64,000 nt of DNA from Conidiobolus incongruus B7586 (lineage: Eukaryota; Entomophthoromycota; Entomophthoromycetes; Entomophthorales; Conidiobolaceae): positions 1 through 64,000 of the forward strand of contig JNEM01015157.1 of NCBI GenBank assembly GCA_000697335.1, given 5' to 3'. Position numbers and translations under genes: made by a program. Below the pieces are notes generated by a model. It ran no database searches and was not told where the DNA came from. It saw only the letters and a program-made list of their open reading frames with translations. Shown one piece after another: positions 63,226-64,000 of this stretch (the stretch's first letter is position 1; each line of letters opens with the position of its first letter).

Positions 63226-63674
63226 CTTTTTATTTAATTTATATTTTTCTATTTATTTATACATTATGTATTATAATAATTACCATTGACATATTGATTT
63301 TCCAATACATTCTGGAGAATATTTATTCATGTATAATAAACTTCATCTATGTCAATTTGTTAAATAACAATATGTTCAAGGCAAATAGATCAATTTATTA
63401 TTACCAATTCTTAATAATATTTAAACTTATTAAATATAAATTATAATTTTTAAGCATATTTTAAATTAATTATAGGTTATATTTAGCCTTAATAATTGAA
63501 AATATCACTTAATATCTTTATTTTGTTATATTCCATTTTTACTAGCAATTAAATTAATTGTTTATTCATTTAAATGTGTGTTTTAATTTTACCAAATTAA
63601 AATTTCAATTCTATACAATTATTAACTAGCAGAGGGGCTAAATATTCAATAATATTACCTTGAATTTGAAGTAA
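63226..63674. other. AT-rich 3' flank of ALG5
   Basis: No gene is seen. It ends at the boundary of repeat copy 2. Confidence 0.55.
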
Positions 63675-63773
63675 TGGGAAATTTTTTAATTTCTGATTTT
63701 TCAAACATATTATTAGTTTGAAATAAATAAATATATACAAAGTTAATAGGAAATTATATATTTTTAAAATATA

Positions 63774-63810
<37 letters not shown>

Positions 63811-64000
63811 ATTTTGTTGATTAAAAAATTTACTTTTTAAAATTGGTTGTTTAATTTAATTATAATTAAACTAAATAATAATCATCAAAAGTTTTTTATT
63901 TTAGTATTAGTAAAACTTAACTATAAACCCTTTGAAATTATTTAAAATTTATAAGCAGCTTTTAATAATAAAATATTATTTAAATCAACAATTTATTACT
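63675..64000 (-). repeat. Interspersed repeat, copy 2 (cut by window end)
   Basis: The reverse complement aligns with 55758-56064 from end to end. The terminal motif GGAAATTTTTTAATTTCTG starts the copy at about 63677, and the sequences flanking the two copies differ outside it. It contains a TA run (63776-63807) that differs in length from copy 1. The remainder lies beyond the window. Confidence 0.75.

Overview
The window is a stretch of very AT-rich nuclear DNA from a fungus. Introns are short (about 48-75 nt, GT...AG, acceptors mostly TTTAG or ATAG). Three features point to fungi: a fused acetylglutamate kinase/acetylglutamyl-phosphate reductase (Arg5,6 type), a Vts1-type SAM protein and a Cdc15/Hof1-type F-BAR-SH3 protein. 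An ASPM/abnormal-spindle protein with a long IQ array suggests an early-diverging lineage (Zoopagomycota/Entomophthoromycotina-like) rather than Dikarya. SURF1 and two alternative NADH dehydrogenases imply aerobic mitochondria with cytochrome oxidase. The lineage is an inference; I cannot name the species.

Layout. 1-4.4 kb: AT-rich, no clear gene. 4.5-6.1 kb: HMG-CoA synthase (+). 7.2 kb: tRNA-Asp(GUC) (+). 7.8-10.5 kb: ARG5,6 (-). 10.5-17 kb: gene desert with two GC-rich islands (14.4-14.95 kb) and eroded coding-like scraps. 17.0-21.2 kb: phospholipase D with PX and PH domains (+). 23.9-26.0 kb: F-BAR/SH3 protein (+). 26.65-27.57 kb: 20S proteasome alpha subunit, PSMA1/Pre5 type (-). 29.7-30.7 kb: four-exon coiled-coil protein of unknown function (-). 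32.55-38.9 kb: ASPM-like protein of about 2,076 aa (+). 40.9-42.4 kb: VTS1-like SAM protein (-). 43.9-45.5 kb: divergent Cdc20/Cdh1-family APC/C activator (-). 46.6-47.3 kb: small coiled-coil protein (+). 47.5-49.2 and 51.2-52.9 kb: tandem type-II NADH dehydrogenases (both -). About 54.85-56.06 kb: interspersed repeat, with an inverted second copy at the right edge. 56.2-57.2 kb: SURF1/SHY1 (+). 57.36-58.86 kb: decayed or unresolved gene (+). 59.2-60.2 kb: SBDS/SDO1 (-). 62.07-63.2 kb: ALG5 (+).

How the genes relate. They are mostly unlinked housekeeping functions in both orientations, with long AT-rich spacers and no operon-like or metabolic clustering. Three genes act in mitochondrial respiration (both NADH dehydrogenases and SURF1). 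Several act in division and cytoskeleton (ASPM, F-BAR/SH3, APC/C activator). Others cover sterol/isoprenoid supply (HMGCS), arginine synthesis, N-glycosylation (ALG5), ribosome maturation (SBDS), lipid signalling (PLD) and mRNA control (VTS1).

I recognised no virus-like element, CRISPR array or intact transposon. The most noteworthy items are the ASPM homologue, the tandem NADH dehydrogenase pair with a hidden 48-nt in-frame intron, repeated MPP-like sites in ARG5,6, the inverted repeat pair, the GC islands, and a relic gene whose stops mostly look like C-to-T changes. Exon limits were worked out by hand from reading frame, splice signals and remembered family sequences.
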